64,000 nt of DNA. Source: G020348185 sp964525045 (lineage in GTDB: Bacteria > Nitrospirota > Nitrospiria > Nitrospirales > UBA8639). Under the pieces are notes generated by a model. The model ran no database searches and was not told where the DNA came from. It saw only the letters and a list, made by a program, of their open reading frames with translations. The stretch is taken from positions 62,001 through 126,000 of the forward strand of contig CAZGFD010000005.1 in NCBI GenBank assembly GCA_964525045.1, written 5' to 3'. Position numbers and translations under genes: made by a program. This document shows, piece by piece, positions 1 through 8,685 of this stretch (the first letter of the stretch is position 1; the number at the start of each line of letters is the position of its first letter).

Positions 1-143
1 ACCGTCCCTCTCAAGTATTTCAAGACTATGCGTTCATACCAACCAATGGCCGAACCTATTAACCGAACGGGATGCGGCAAATAGCGCGGATCACCAAATA
101 CCGCGTCAAGGCCACAGGCCGCTAGTACCTTTAGACCAGTCAT
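1..143 (-). CDS. cobD: Adenosylcobinamide-phosphate synthase CobD/CbiB, N-terminal part (cut by window edge)
   Basis: Only the first 47 codons are inside the window. They read LDAVFGDPRYLPHPVR followed by IGSAI, which is the N-terminal signature of CobD/CbiB, the inner-membrane enzyme that attaches aminopropanol (phosphate) to adenosylcobyrate. The ATG at 143-141 overlaps the TGA of the upstream small cysteine-rich gene as ATGA, so translation is probably coupled. It is the last visible gene of the cobalamin operon that starts near 8.4 kb. The identification rests on the short motif and on the operon context, which agree well. Confidence 0.88.
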   Translation of the reverse strand, partial: MTGLKVLAACGLDAVFGDPRYLPHPVRLIGSAIGWYERIVLKYLRGT

Positions 144-367
144 GGACGATGGGGGGGGGCCGGTGGCGGTACATGAGTATCTGTATCCTGTCGGGGGATT
201 CCCGTTATCTGGGAAAGGCAGGAAGGGCAGAGACAATCATGGTATTGGGAAACAATTTTCGAATAATGTGCATTCGTCACATCAATCTTGCTGCACCAAC
301 AGCCAAATAACCCACAGACAAAATCTTGCTGACATCGCTCACAACGTTTTAGAATTCTTCGTTTCAT
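140..367 (-). CDS. Small cysteine-rich CWC family protein
   Basis: A 75-residue protein with nine cysteines. The order is CERC, FVC, GCWC and then CLCPSC, which matches the Cys-rich CWC family (named for its Cys-Trp-Cys core). The family is thought to bind metal, but its function is not established. The gene sits between cobS and cobD on the same strand, and its stop overlaps the cobD start (ATGA), so it is a true member of the cobalamin operon. A GGGGGA stretch lies upstream of the ATG at 367. The last 17 residues are proline and histidine rich and look unstructured. A role in metal handling for B12 synthesis is only an inference. Confidence 0.75.
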   Translation of the reverse strand: MKRRILKRCERCQQDFVCGLFGCWCSKIDVTNAHYSKIVSQYHDCLCPSCLSQITGIPRQDTDTHVPPPAPPHRP

Positions 368-382
368 GAAAACAATGTCCCC

Positions 383-1150
383 CTAGGTCAGAGTGATCAA
401 CAAGGGAGCCGAGAATAGAAAGACAATCTCCGTCATCTCATTCGTCGTGCCAAGAATATCACCCGTGATTCCCCCGAATAGGCGTGTCGCACCCCAGACC
501 AGCATTTTCATTCCCAATAGAATCAACATTAAAAGGGCAACGGTGTTGAAGGGGTTCATGGCGTAAAGGAACCCAATTCCTAGGATCATCGTCGCGAGAA
601 ACACCTCACGCAGAGAAACGTATTGAATAAACGGGGCGGCCAGACCACCTTCGGGACGAGCATACGAACCCCACCAGGCACCTAACACCATGGACCATCG
701 CCCTATGGCCGGCATGCATAACAGAAGGACTTCTCGGTTTCCTGATGGGAGACTGGCCAATCCGGCATAGCGAAGCCCCAAGCCTAGAATTAACCCTGTT
801 GCTCCAATGGCTCCAATTCGACCATCTTTGAGGATAGCAAGCCGCTGCTCCCTGTCTTTTCCCCCTGCCAGGGCATCGATGGTATCCGCCAACCCATCCT
901 GATGAAGAGCCCCGGTGAGAATGATCAGCAGGGTCAATAACAAAAGATTGACAATGGGATCAGGAAATATGGTGGAAAACAGTCGATCGCTCAATACAAG
1001 AATCGTACCCAATAAAAACCCAACGAAAGGATACCAGCCTAACGAAGAGGCCAAGGTGTGTGGACGAACGTCGGCCTGAGAGCTCGATGGTAACGGAATA
1101 ATAGTCAACAAGTTCCATGCTAAAGAAAAGGATGTCCAAATCGCATTCAT
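383..1150 (-). CDS. cobS: Adenosylcobinamide-GDP ribazoletransferase (cobalamin synthase)
   Basis: A 255-residue, strongly hydrophobic inner-membrane protein. It joins adenosylcobinamide-GDP to alpha-ribazole (phosphate), the final step of cobalamin assembly. Family hallmarks are the GALHQDGLADTIDAL segment with acidic metal ligands and the downstream KDGRIGAIGATGL motif. Length is normal for CobS (about 250). Its ATG (1150-1148) overlaps the cobT stop as ATGA, so cobT and cobS are translationally coupled. The partner enzymes CobU (activates cobinamide) and CobT (makes alpha-ribazole phosphate) are directly upstream. Confidence 0.93.
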   Translation of the reverse strand: MNAIWTSFSLAWNLLTIIPLPSSSQADVRPHTLASSLGWYPFVGFLLGTILVLSDRLFSTIFPDPIVNLLLLTLLIILTGALHQDGLADTIDALAGGKDREQRLAILKDGRIGAIGATGLILGLGLRYAGLASLPSGNREVLLLCMPAIGRWSMVLGAWWGSYARPEGGLAAPFIQYVSLREVFLATMILGIGFLYAMNPFNTVALLMLILLGMKMLVWGATRLFGGITGDILGTTNEMTEIVFLFSAPLLITLT

Positions 1151-2220
1151 GCATCCTCCTGTTGTCGAGGCCGAACATCATCAACTCCCGCTTCGTCAAA
1201 TGTGGCCATTTCGGTCAACAGGCGAAGGCTGGACTGAATGAGTCCAATTGCCAGACAGGCACCAGTGCCTTCTCCAAGGCGAAGGTCAAGATTTAAGAGG
1301 GGATGAAGGCCTAATACCTCAAGGGCGGCTCGATGACCGGGTTCCGCAGAAGCATGGGAGGCAATGAGATACTCCCGGCAAGCCGGGGCCATCCCGACCG
1401 CCAATAATGCGGCAGCCCCAGATATAAACCCATCAAGGACCACCGGCACATGGCACGCCGAGCCCCCGAGGATGACTCCAACCAGACCACCTATCTCAAA
1501 TCCACCGACTTTCGCCAGAACATCCAATGGATCATGAGGGAGCGGTTCATTGAGGTGAAGAGCCCGTTCAATCAGTAATACTTTTCGAGCCAAGCCGGCC
1601 TCATCGATCCCAGTCCCTTTACCCGTTACCTGGGAAACTGATTGGCCGGTCATCACAGCGGTAATGGCTGCACTGGAGGTGGTATTGCCAATGCCCATTT
1701 CGCCCGTGGCCACCATTCGAACTCCCTCCCTATAGGCATCGTGAACGAGTGTGATACCGGTTTCAACAGATTGAAGGGCTTCCTTTCGAGACATTGCCGG
1801 TCCATTGACAAAGTTTTTTGTCCCCCATCCAACTTTTCTCTTCAACAAGCCCGGGGAGTGATCCAAATCTGAGGCGACTCCGATATCAACAATACGCACT
1901 TCAGACCCCACCTGCCGTGCCAGCACGTTGATTGCAGCCCCACCAGATAAAAAATTATGAACCATTTGGGCTGTCACAGAGCTTGGATAAGCACTGACCC
2001 CGTCTGCCGCTACCCCATGATCGGCCGCAAGCGTAAAAACCATGGTCTTCGGTAGGGTTGGGCGGATTTCTTCAGAAATTGCGGCATAGTGAGTCGCCAG
2101 TTCTTCCAGTCGACCAAGACTTCCAATCGGTTTCGTTAATCGATCCAACTTCGCTCGCGCTAACGTACGGTATTCAGGATTCAGCCGTTGAATAGACTTA
2201 AGCGTTTCTTCAAGCATCAT
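1147..2220 (-). CDS. cobT: Nicotinate-nucleotide--dimethylbenzimidazole phosphoribosyltransferase
   Basis: 357 residues, the usual CobT length. It transfers phosphoribose from nicotinate mononucleotide to the lower-ligand base (such as dimethylbenzimidazole) to give alpha-ribazole phosphate in the cytoplasm. Motifs seen are AADHGVAADGVSAYP, FLSGGAAINVLAR, GEMGIGNTTSSAA and LRLGEGTGA near residue 317, where the catalytic glutamate of the family sits. Two adjacent ATG codons occur at the start, with an AAGGA ribosome-binding site about ten bases upstream of the first. The stop overlaps the cobS start. Confidence 0.94.
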   Translation of the reverse strand: MMLEETLKSIQRLNPEYRTLARAKLDRLTKPIGSLGRLEELATHYAAISEEIRPTLPKTMVFTLAADHGVAADGVSAYPSSVTAQMVHNFLSGGAAINVLARQVGSEVRIVDIGVASDLDHSPGLLKRKVGWGTKNFVNGPAMSRKEALQSVETGITLVHDAYREGVRMVATGEMGIGNTTSSAAITAVMTGQSVSQVTGKGTGIDEAGLARKVLLIERALHLNEPLPHDPLDVLAKVGGFEIGGLVGVILGGSACHVPVVLDGFISGAAALLAVGMAPACREYLIASHASAEPGHRAALEVLGLHPLLNLDLRLGEGTGACLAIGLIQSSLRLLTEMATFDEAGVDDVRPRQQEDA

Positions 2221-2298
2221 CTGATCATATTCCTTGTCAATCCAAACTTTTTCATCCCCTTATAAAGAGGAGAGTGAGAGGGAGGCTTTGATTTGGTC

Positions 2299-2841
2299 TC
2301 ATTTTAATCGCAGGGGAATCCCACTGACCACCAAATACACTTCGTCAGCCGCTGTCGCAATACATTGATTCACCTGGCCCGAAAGGTCCCGAAAATGACG
2401 ACTGTTCGAATCAAGGGGAACAAGACCCAATCCCAATTCATTACTAACGGCAACAACCAGACCTGGCACATGGCGGACCGCCAGAGAAAATTCTTTGATG
2501 CGGGAAAGAATTTGCCGGTTCGGTAACCCCTCGCGTTGGAGATTACTGAGCCACAGGGTCAGACAATCCACAACCACGACAGGATAGCGGGGCCCCTCGC
2601 GCCGAAGCCATTCAGCTACGTTCACCGGAATCTCCAAGGTCTTCCACCCAGGCCCCCGGGATCTCCGGTGTGCCCGGATACGTTTCGTCATCTCCGAATC
2701 TAATGGTTGACCGGTCGCAAGAAACACTCGAGGGTTCATTGTTCCACACTTTTTTAGGGCAAACTCGCTTTTTCCTGAGCTCGCCCCCCCCAAAATAAAA
2801 ATGAATTTGGACTTCTTTTTACGAACCCTGGATTTTTCCAT
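2299..2841 (-). CDS. cobU: Bifunctional adenosylcobinamide kinase / adenosylcobinamide-phosphate guanylyltransferase
   Basis: A 180-residue cytoplasmic enzyme that phosphorylates adenosylcobinamide and then adds GMP from GTP. It carries the family P-loop GGASSGKS at residues 18-25, RIRAHRRSRGPGWKTLE (the histidine that is guanylylated lies here), VVDCLTLWLSNL and the SNELGLGLVP motif. A lysine-rich start of about ten residues precedes the P-loop strand. It belongs to the cobalamin operon, 78 bases before cobT and about 160 bases after the adenosyltransferase gene. That upstream gap shows no gene. Confidence 0.93.
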   Translation of the reverse strand: MEKSRVRKKKSKFIFILGGASSGKSEFALKKCGTMNPRVFLATGQPLDSEMTKRIRAHRRSRGPGWKTLEIPVNVAEWLRREGPRYPVVVVDCLTLWLSNLQREGLPNRQILSRIKEFSLAVRHVPGLVVAVSNELGLGLVPLDSNSRHFRDLSGQVNQCIATAADEVYLVVSGIPLRLK

Positions 2842-3000
2842 TGGGCGGGACAGGTATCAATTGTAAGAGTAAGTTCCAACCTTTGTATTGAGCGTTGGGC
2901 ACGGTCATTATGAACTTCAAATTTAAAATCTTGAACGGCTAAGGCGAAATTGGAACTGAGTGAACGAAGATTTATACCATTGAGGCCATGCGGGATACCT

Positions 3001-3615
3001 TCATCGGCGGGGTAAAGAGTCTCCTTGGCTTTGGACGATCTCTCTTTCCCATAAGAATTCTGATTCTCCTTGAGTTTTGGCGACCCAACGGGCCCACACA
3101 AATAAGGCATCACTTAAACGGTTGAGAAATTTCACCAGGTTTTCATCGACTGATTCTTCTCGTGACAACGTGACACATAACCGCTCGGCCCTCCTGCAAA
3201 TTGTCCGGCCCTGATGCAAAAATCCTGACACTTTCCCCCCACCCGGTAGAATAAATTCCCGAAGGGGTTCTAACTCTTCCTGGCATTCGTCGATCCATTG
3301 CTCCAGACGTAAGACATGGTCTGATGTGACAGAAGGCATATTCTTAAATGTCTCGCCAGGTGCGGTCGCCAAAATGCCTCCAAGATCAAAGAGTTTATTT
3401 TGGACCCAACGCAGGCACTCTTCCATCCGAGTGGATTTCGTTTGCCGCTCCACCGTGTCACGGTAGAACACCCGAACCAACCCAATCACGGCGTTGAGCT
3501 CATCGACGGTGCCATACACCTTGACGCGTAAAGAATCTTTCCACACCTCCTGGCCGCCAGCCAGGCGTGTCTTCCCGGCATCTCCCGTCCGGGTATACAC
3601 TTTGGATATTCGCAT
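3001..3615 (-). CDS. PduO-type cob(I)yrinic acid a,c-diamide adenosyltransferase
   Basis: This enzyme moves the adenosyl group of ATP to cob(I)alamin or its precursors, forming the Co-C bond. The PduO-type signature is the N-terminal VYTRTGDAGKTRLAGG (ATP binding), then KVYGTVDELNAVIG, FILPGGG and RTICRRAER with RLSDALFVWAR near the C terminus. I place the start at the ATG 3615-3613 (MRISKVYTR) because GAGGAG lies seven bases upstream; a longer reading from 3642 adds nine residues without a clear site. The resulting protein has 204 residues. It is flanked by cobB and cobU on the same strand. Confidence 0.92.
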   Translation of the reverse strand: MRISKVYTRTGDAGKTRLAGGQEVWKDSLRVKVYGTVDELNAVIGLVRVFYRDTVERQTKSTRMEECLRWVQNKLFDLGGILATAPGETFKNMPSVTSDHVLRLEQWIDECQEELEPLREFILPGGGKVSGFLHQGRTICRRAERLCVTLSREESVDENLVKFLNRLSDALFVWARWVAKTQGESEFLWEREIVQSQGDSLPRR

Positions 3616-3668
3616 GGGCGTTTCTCCTCGTTTCCCGATCAACGATGGGAACGGTCATTGATCAATAG

Positions 3669-5072
3669 TTATCCAAATGTTTCATTGGGGGCCAGACTTG
3701 AATATTCCCGGGCAGTTTGAACGAGATTCCTGGCAATAGCCGGGTAAGGGAGAAAATGAAGGTGAGTAAAGAGGGCCAAGACATTGGCATGGATCAACCC
3801 ATCCTGACCGCGCACGCGACCTTGCGCGTCCTTGGTGCTCCCGACATACCTCAGTTCCCCCTGCGGGATAAGAGTAGAATGGTGAAACTCATGTCCTTTC
3901 ACCCTCGTTCCCTCTTCTCCTAACAGGCAATCCTCTGTCACCGTGACTTCTCGATACCCCGACGTCATGGTGTCAGATCTACACACCGTTTTGGCTGGAA
4001 ACACACCAGCCATATCATATTCTTGTCCTTCAAAATCTTCTAATTGTTTGGTGAGATACATCAAGCCGCCACATTCAGCGTAAATAGGCCCTCCCCTTTC
4101 GGCAAATGTCCGGATCATTTCACGCATCTGAACATTTCGTTCTAAGGCCTCAGCATACAATTCCGGGTATCCCCCTCCCAAGTACAGGAGGTCCACCTCG
4201 GGAAGAGATGGGTTACTCATGGGGGAAAATAAAATCAATTCTCCCCCATTCTTTTGAAGGAGTTCGAGATTGTCTGGATAATAAAAACAAAACGCTGGAT
4301 CGTACGCGATTCCGATTTTTATTTTTTTTCCTGATCTCTCGGGAGCATGGCCGGAAAACCCTACCCGTACACCCTGCAGTGGAGAACTGGAGCGGGCGAT
4401 TTGTTCAATAGCATCAAGATCCAAGGTTTCCGCAGCCGCTTGACCTAAGTGGTCATAGAAATCTGTGAGACCCTGTTCAAGTGCCGTTCTCAATCCCAAA
4501 TGACGATCTTGAATGGTCAATTCGGAATCTGGACGAAAATAGCCGACGACCGTCACATTCGTAGCTTTCTCAACAGCCTCCTTTAGCAATTGATAATGAC
4601 CTTCCGACTTCACCCGGTTAAAAATGACACCCGCCACCCAAAGCTCACGATCAAATTTCGTATATCCACTGACCATGGCTGCCGCCGACCGGGCCATCGC
4701 GCTTCCATCAATAACCAAGAGTACCGGCGCTTTTAATTGTTTGGCCATTTGTGCGGCACTTCCTATTTCAGTGGACGGGGAGCAGCTATCAAACAATCCC
4801 ATCATGCCTTCAATGATGGAGAGTTCTGCGTCCTTTGAAGCGAGGCGAAAACTCTCTTGATTCAATTCTGGTGAAAACATCCACCCATCCAGATTCCGGG
4901 ACACTCTCCCACTCGCCAGTCGGTGATGCCCAGGATCAATATAGTCCGGTCCGACCTTAAACGGCTGCACGTCTCGCCCACGAGCCCGAAAGGCAGCCAG
5001 AAGTGCAAGAGTCACTGTGGTCTTCCCGACTCCACTCTGCGTGCCGGCAATGAAGATTCTAGGATGATTCAT
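3669..5072 (-). CDS. cobB: Cobyrinic acid a,c-diamide synthase
   Basis: 467 residues. It amidates the a and c carboxylates of (hydrogeno)cobyrinic acid using ATP and glutamine. The N-terminal half is a dethiobiotin-synthetase-like ATPase with GTQSGVGKTT at residues 10-19 and KVGPDYIDPGHH near 40-50. The C-terminal half is a class I-type glutamine amidotransferase with YLGGGYPELYAEAL near 300, the nucleophile Cys334 in AECGG and the histidines of THLHF near 437. Whether the product belongs to the aerobic (CobB) or anaerobic (CbiA) route cannot be told from this window. It lies between btuD and the adenosyltransferase. Confidence 0.93.
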   Translation of the reverse strand: MNHPRIFIAGTQSGVGKTTVTLALLAAFRARGRDVQPFKVGPDYIDPGHHRLASGRVSRNLDGWMFSPELNQESFRLASKDAELSIIEGMMGLFDSCSPSTEIGSAAQMAKQLKAPVLLVIDGSAMARSAAAMVSGYTKFDRELWVAGVIFNRVKSEGHYQLLKEAVEKATNVTVVGYFRPDSELTIQDRHLGLRTALEQGLTDFYDHLGQAAAETLDLDAIEQIARSSSPLQGVRVGFSGHAPERSGKKIKIGIAYDPAFCFYYPDNLELLQKNGGELILFSPMSNPSLPEVDLLYLGGGYPELYAEALERNVQMREMIRTFAERGGPIYAECGGLMYLTKQLEDFEGQEYDMAGVFPAKTVCRSDTMTSGYREVTVTEDCLLGEEGTRVKGHEFHHSTLIPQGELRYVGSTKDAQGRVRGQDGLIHANVLALFTHLHFLPYPAIARNLVQTAREYSSLAPNETFG

Positions 5073-5109
5073 AAATTTCGACGAATTCTGACAAATGCAT
5101 ATAACATAT

Positions 5110-5134
5110 ATTCCCGAACGCCAGTTTCGGGAAT
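5110..5134 (-). repeat. Intercistronic hairpin in the cobalamin operon
   Basis: A perfect 9-bp inverted repeat, ATTCCCGAA at 5110-5118 and TTCGGGAAT at 5126-5134, with a 7-base spacer. It lies between btuD and cobB. No T-run follows on either strand, so it is not a classical terminator; an mRNA stability or processing stem between the uptake and synthesis parts of the operon is possible. Confidence 0.5.
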
Positions 5135-5159
5135 TTGGTCATAGGGAGAACTAAGACCC

Positions 5160-5190
5160 AACTTGAAACCTGAAACTTGAAACCTGAAAC
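5160..5190. repeat. 7-nt-period repeat, family A (TTGAAAC/CTGAAAC units)
   Basis: Four consecutive heptamers alternate between ACTTGAA-type and ACCTGAA-type units directly in front of the btuD stop. The same heptamer family recurs in other gaps of this window, notably at 27865, 30583, 33701 and 39307. Confidence 0.7.
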
Positions 5191-5195
5191 ACTCT

Positions 5196-6026
5196 TCACA
5201 CCGGCAATGAAACTCGTGGCATGCCAGATTGAGGATGCTGGTCAACCAGAACTCGACAACGATACACCGCCTCTAGGATTTCAGGCTCAATGACTTCCTC
5301 CGGTGATCCCTCCTTCACTATTCGTCCCCGATCCAGCAATATCAAATGATCACAATACTGACTCGCTAAGTTCAAATCGTGGGAGACCATGATGACTGTG
5401 AGCGCCCGTTCCCGGTTGAGCTTCCGCAAAATCCTGGCAATTTCCAATTGATGATGCAGGTCTAAAAATGCCGTTGGCTCATCAAGCAATAGGACTCTTG
5501 GCACCTGCGCGATCGCACGGGCGATAATAGCTCGTTGACGTTCCCCACCAGAGACATCCGTGATTAACCTCGTCCCCAAATGGGCCACATCCAGGTCAAT
5601 CATGGCAGAATGCGCCACGGCCAGATCGCCGGAATTCTCCCAATGCCATCCTCCCCATCCTGAATGATGTGGATAACGCCCCATCAACACCATTTGTGAA
5701 AGAGTGAAGGGGAAACTCTGTTGAGTCTCCTGAGGAACAAAGGCCACCGTTCGCGCTATATCCGCCTGACTCAGTGCATGGAGATCGCGCCCAAATAACT
5801 CAATCGTGCCTACCTGAAGACGCAAGATCCGCGTTAAGAGTTTGAGCAAGGTACTTTTTCCTGATCCATTTGGTCCGAGTACTCCAACAATTTGGCCTGA
5901 CGCAATGGAACAGGTGAGATCGGACAGTACCGCATCTCGAGTCTGTACCCAAGACGTTCCATACCCAAAAGTCAATTGGCTGATGGAATAGGCCATAGTC
6001 TCGGTTTTGCCGGTAGGGCCGTTCAT
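5196..6026 (-). CDS. btuD: Cobalamin ABC transporter ATP-binding protein
   Basis: A 276-residue ABC ATPase of the FecCD/BtuCD-partner type, placed on the cytoplasmic face. It has a Walker A GVLGPNGSGKST near residues 48-59, the Q-loop FVPQET, the signature VSGGERQRAIIARAIAQ, Walker B VLLLDEPTAFLDL and the switch histidine in VMVSHD. The ATG at 6026-6024 overlaps the btuC stop as ATGA, which supports this start, although MAYSISQ ten codons later resembles the start of many homologues. With btuC and btuF and a B12 riboswitch upstream, the substrate is most likely a corrinoid rather than an iron chelate. Confidence 0.9.
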   Translation of the reverse strand: MNGPTGKTETMAYSISQLTFGYGTSWVQTRDAVLSDLTCSIASGQIVGVLGPNGSGKSTLLKLLTRILRLQVGTIELFGRDLHALSQADIARTVAFVPQETQQSFPFTLSQMVLMGRYPHHSGWGGWHWENSGDLAVAHSAMIDLDVAHLGTRLITDVSGGERQRAIIARAIAQVPRVLLLDEPTAFLDLHHQLEIARILRKLNRERALTVIMVSHDLNLASQYCDHLILLDRGRIVKEGSPEEVIEPEILEAVYRCRVLVDQHPQSGMPRVSLPV

Positions 6027-7174
6027 GTGCCGAACCGTACCCGGTGGTTCATTAACAGATATAAAAATACGGGTCCTCCCACCAAGGCTGTCACCACTCC
6101 AACGGGAATTTCCGCGGGACTTAATAAGGTTCGGGCCACGGTGTCGGCGACCATGAGAAACACACCGCCAGCCAAACCGGCAATGGGAAGCAACAACCGA
6201 TGATCTGCACTGAGCGCCAACCGGACCGCATGGGGTACAATCAAACCCACAAACCCAATCAGTCCGCTAAAAGCAACCACAGCACCCGTCAACAGAGCCG
6301 ACGCCAGAAAGATCAGCTTTTTCACCCGCTCCACTTCCACCCCTAGGGACCGGGCCGCTTCTTCTCCCAGCGTCAGAAGATTGAGCGAATGAGCCTGGGT
6401 GGCGAGGAGCACCAACCCTATCCCCAGAAAGATTCCAAGGATGCCCAAGGTAGGATAGTCCGGCCCGGTGAGAGATCCCATCAACCACGCATACATGCCA
6501 AAGGCACGATTGGGATCCGCAACACTTGTCAAGAACATAATGAATGCCGAGAAAATGGCATTTAAGACAACCCCCGCTAATAACAAGGTATAGATAGAAA
6601 ATCCAAAATGGGTGGCAGAAATTCGATACACAAGAAATAACGAGACCAAGGCCCCTCCAAAGGCACACACGGGCAACGTGGCCAGACTCCACACCGAGAG
6701 GCCAATACCAAAAAGCAGAGCCATCGCCGCTCCCAAGGCCGCACCGCTGGATATCCCAATCACAAAAGGATCCGCCAAAGGATTTCGTAACAGCGCCTGC
6801 AGTGCCACCCCGACAGCGGCCAAGCTTCCCCCCACCAAAAACGCCAACAACACACGAGGCAATCGCACATGAAGAAGAATCACCCTCGTGGGATCCGATT
6901 CCGTGCCCACAGCAGGTGCTCTTCCCATTTCTTGAACAAGGATATCCAGAATTCGCGATACCTCAAGATCTTGGGTGCCAAATCGAAGACATCCAATCAG
7001 GGCCACGACGGTAATGAAGAAGAATAGACCCATCCAGAACAACCAGCGCCCAAACGTGAGGGAGGGGTAGGCAGACATTGGGGGCGTGGGCGTGAGTCCT
7101 TCATGACCTTGCTGAGCAACCTTCCCAGAAGAGCGTATGGGGGTGAGTGGGGACGTACCTACAGTCTGCTTCAC
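6023..7174 (-). CDS. btuC: Cobalamin ABC transporter permease (FecCD family)
   Basis: 383 residues with about ten membrane segments from residue 45 onward. Family features are VRLPRVLLAFLVGGSLAAVGVALQALLRNPLADPF near residues 108-142 and the coupling-region motif ARSLGV before GLIGFVGLIVPHAVR. It starts with GTG at 7174-7172, with an AAGGGTG site just upstream. The first 40 or so residues are hydrophilic and variable, so the true start may be an internal ATG. It overlaps btuD by four bases and follows btuF after about 110 bases. Confidence 0.9.
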   Translation of the reverse strand: MKQTVGTSPLTPIRSSGKVAQQGHEGLTPTPPMSAYPSLTFGRWLFWMGLFFFITVVALIGCLRFGTQDLEVSRILDILVQEMGRAPAVGTESDPTRVILLHVRLPRVLLAFLVGGSLAAVGVALQALLRNPLADPFVIGISSGAALGAAMALLFGIGLSVWSLATLPVCAFGGALVSLFLVYRISATHFGFSIYTLLLAGVVLNAIFSAFIMFLTSVADPNRAFGMYAWLMGSLTGPDYPTLGILGIFLGIGLVLLATQAHSLNLLTLGEEAARSLGVEVERVKKLIFLASALLTGAVVAFSGLIGFVGLIVPHAVRLALSADHRLLLPIAGLAGGVFLMVADTVARTLLSPAEIPVGVVTALVGGPVFLYLLMNHRVRFGT

Positions 7175-7285
7175 AAATCACCCTTCATTGCAATACCGGA
7201 TCTCGCCGTTCCCATCCATCACCAACCGGTGCAATGCCTACCCTTCTTTAAGCTCTTGGTTCTCAACAATGATGTGGTTCATTTC

Positions 7286-8323
7286 TCAATTGACCGGGAT
7301 TTGCTGAAAAACTTCAGGATGAAGAATGTTTACCAGCTGCTTTAAGCCATCAATTATTCGGGGTCCGGGACGATTCAACAGATTGCTTGGCACCTGAAAC
7401 AACCGATTGTGTTTTACTGCATTAAGAGTGTCCCACCGTTTCCAGGACTCTTGCTCCGATTGGGGGATCCCTTCGAACCGTCCCACGGGAAACACCAAAT
7501 ATTCAGGGTCCTGTCTTACCACTTCCTCCATGGTGAGCCGGGGGTAGGACGTGCGGGCCTCTTCAGCGGCATTCCGGCCACCGGCAAGTTCAATCAGGTG
7601 ATGAATAAAACTTCCCGGTCCAACCGTTATCAAGGGCTCGGAATTTAACACATATAACATCGTGGGCCGGGGAAGCCCTTCAAGTTCCTGAGAAAGGGAA
7701 GAGAGCTGCTTCCGCAACATTGCCGTTTTTTCATTGCCTTCTTGCGACCGACCAACCATCCGTCCTAACATCTGGATATGGGCCATAATGTCTTCTACGG
7801 TATGTGGTTCAAGAACAAACGTGGGAATTTTTAAATGCTCCAATTTCTGGAGGAGATCAACCCGCATTAACGACTGGGGAGCTAAAACAAGATCAGGTTG
7901 AAGGGCGACAATAGATTCGAGGTTCGGGTGAGAGTATCCGACTTTAGTTTTTTCAAGGGCCTGAGGGGGAAAATCACAAAACTCGGTCACACCGACAATT
8001 TCTTCGTTCAATCCGAGAGCGAAAAGAATTTCCGTTATGCTGGGGGCCAAGGAAATGATTCGCTTGGGGACTTTGGCCAGATAGAGCTTCCGGCCGAGGT
8101 CATCGACAAACGTGCGGGGGGCCAGATTGGCCATAAAAGGCATGCCGGTGAGTATCCCTTGCTGACGCCGTTTCATGGGATCAGGGTCTAAAGACGGAAC
8201 TTGAGCAAATGACCAAACGGTCAGGGTTATCAGGATTACTATAGCAAATGCCGTTAGCAACCGTATTTTGAGCTGAAAAGTATCCTTCTCCTTTCCCGGG
8301 AGAGGGCAAAAGGGAACGTGCAT
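7286..8323 (-). CDS. btuF: Cobalamin-binding periplasmic protein
   Basis: The product is the substrate-binding subunit of the BtuCDF importer. The core has the BtuF-type fold: RIISLAPSITEILFALGL, VVGVT-like EEIVGVTEFCDFPP, then PDLVLAPQ and an AGGRNAAEEA segment. A hydrophobic stretch (LLTAFAIVILITLTVWSFA) is the signal peptide or anchor. The reading frame is open upstream to 8434, and an ATG at 8428 has a strong GGAGGAGG site. I prefer the ATG at 8323-8321 because codons between 8412 and 8373 are made by the riboswitch terminator hairpin and give an odd hydrophilic leader. The exact start is uncertain. Confidence 0.85.
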   Translation of the reverse strand: MHVPFCPLPGKEKDTFQLKIRLLTAFAIVILITLTVWSFAQVPSLDPDPMKRRQQGILTGMPFMANLAPRTFVDDLGRKLYLAKVPKRIISLAPSITEILFALGLNEEIVGVTEFCDFPPQALEKTKVGYSHPNLESIVALQPDLVLAPQSLMRVDLLQKLEHLKIPTFVLEPHTVEDIMAHIQMLGRMVGRSQEGNEKTAMLRKQLSSLSQELEGLPRPTMLYVLNSEPLITVGPGSFIHHLIELAGGRNAAEEARTSYPRLTMEEVVRQDPEYLVFPVGRFEGIPQSEQESWKRWDTLNAVKHNRLFQVPSNLLNRPGPRIIDGLKQLVNILHPEVFQQIPVN

Positions 8324-8372
8324 TCTCAAGACCTGCCAGGGATTGCCGCCGAACCAAATTGACTTCAGTCTC

Positions 8373-8412
8373 AAAATAAAAAATCCCCAAGGCCTCACGG
8401 ACCTTGAGGATT
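8373..8412 (-). terminator. Intrinsic terminator acting as riboswitch expression platform
   Basis: On the minus strand an 11-bp stem (arms 8412-8402 and 8392-8382, one G-T pair) with a 9-base loop is followed by a T-rich run (8383-8373). It lies just after the cobalamin riboswitch and before the preferred btuF start, as expected for transcriptional control of the whole B12 operon. Confidence 0.8.
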
Positions 8413-8470
8413 GCACCCGTTTCTTCATCCTCACCTCCTCCCCAGCCCACGAGGGAAAAAAGGTCCTGAA

Positions 8471-8685
8471 TCGAAGAGGTATTCTGGCTTCTGGATCCTA
8501 GCTCCTAGAAAAGAGCCGCCTACTTCCCACGCCTTCCCATCCGAACTGATTTGGAATTATCGGACAGTGGCTCATGCAGGGTTCGTCACCAGTCACAGCG
8601 GCGGGACCGCGCGGGAATTACACCCGCTTCCCTTCATCCAATTCCTTAATTTTCGTAACGAATGTAGGTGAGGGCCGGAACGATT
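8471..8685 (-). promoter_or_regulatory. Cobalamin (B12) riboswitch
   Basis: Read on the minus strand the element contains the conserved blocks in order: GGGAAGCGGGTGTAATTCCC, GCGGTCCCGCCGCTGTGA, the B12 box neighbour GAGCCACTGTCC, ATGGGAAGGCG and a final AGCCAGAATACCTC. These match the adenosylcobalamin riboswitch core. The 3' end near 8471 is clear; the 5' limit near 8685 is approximate because the usual AGGTGC block is weak. It precedes btuF and should repress the uptake and synthesis operon when B12 is plentiful. Confidence 0.92.

Noticed and set aside
2754..3113. 119-residue minus-strand reading between cobU and the adenosyltransferase
   Set aside because: It overlaps both real genes in another frame and has no motif.
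8471..8520. CTAG-rich and TTCTGG-rich stretch looking like a third repeat family
   Set aside because: It is the 3' part of the cobalamin riboswitch and matches its conserved end.
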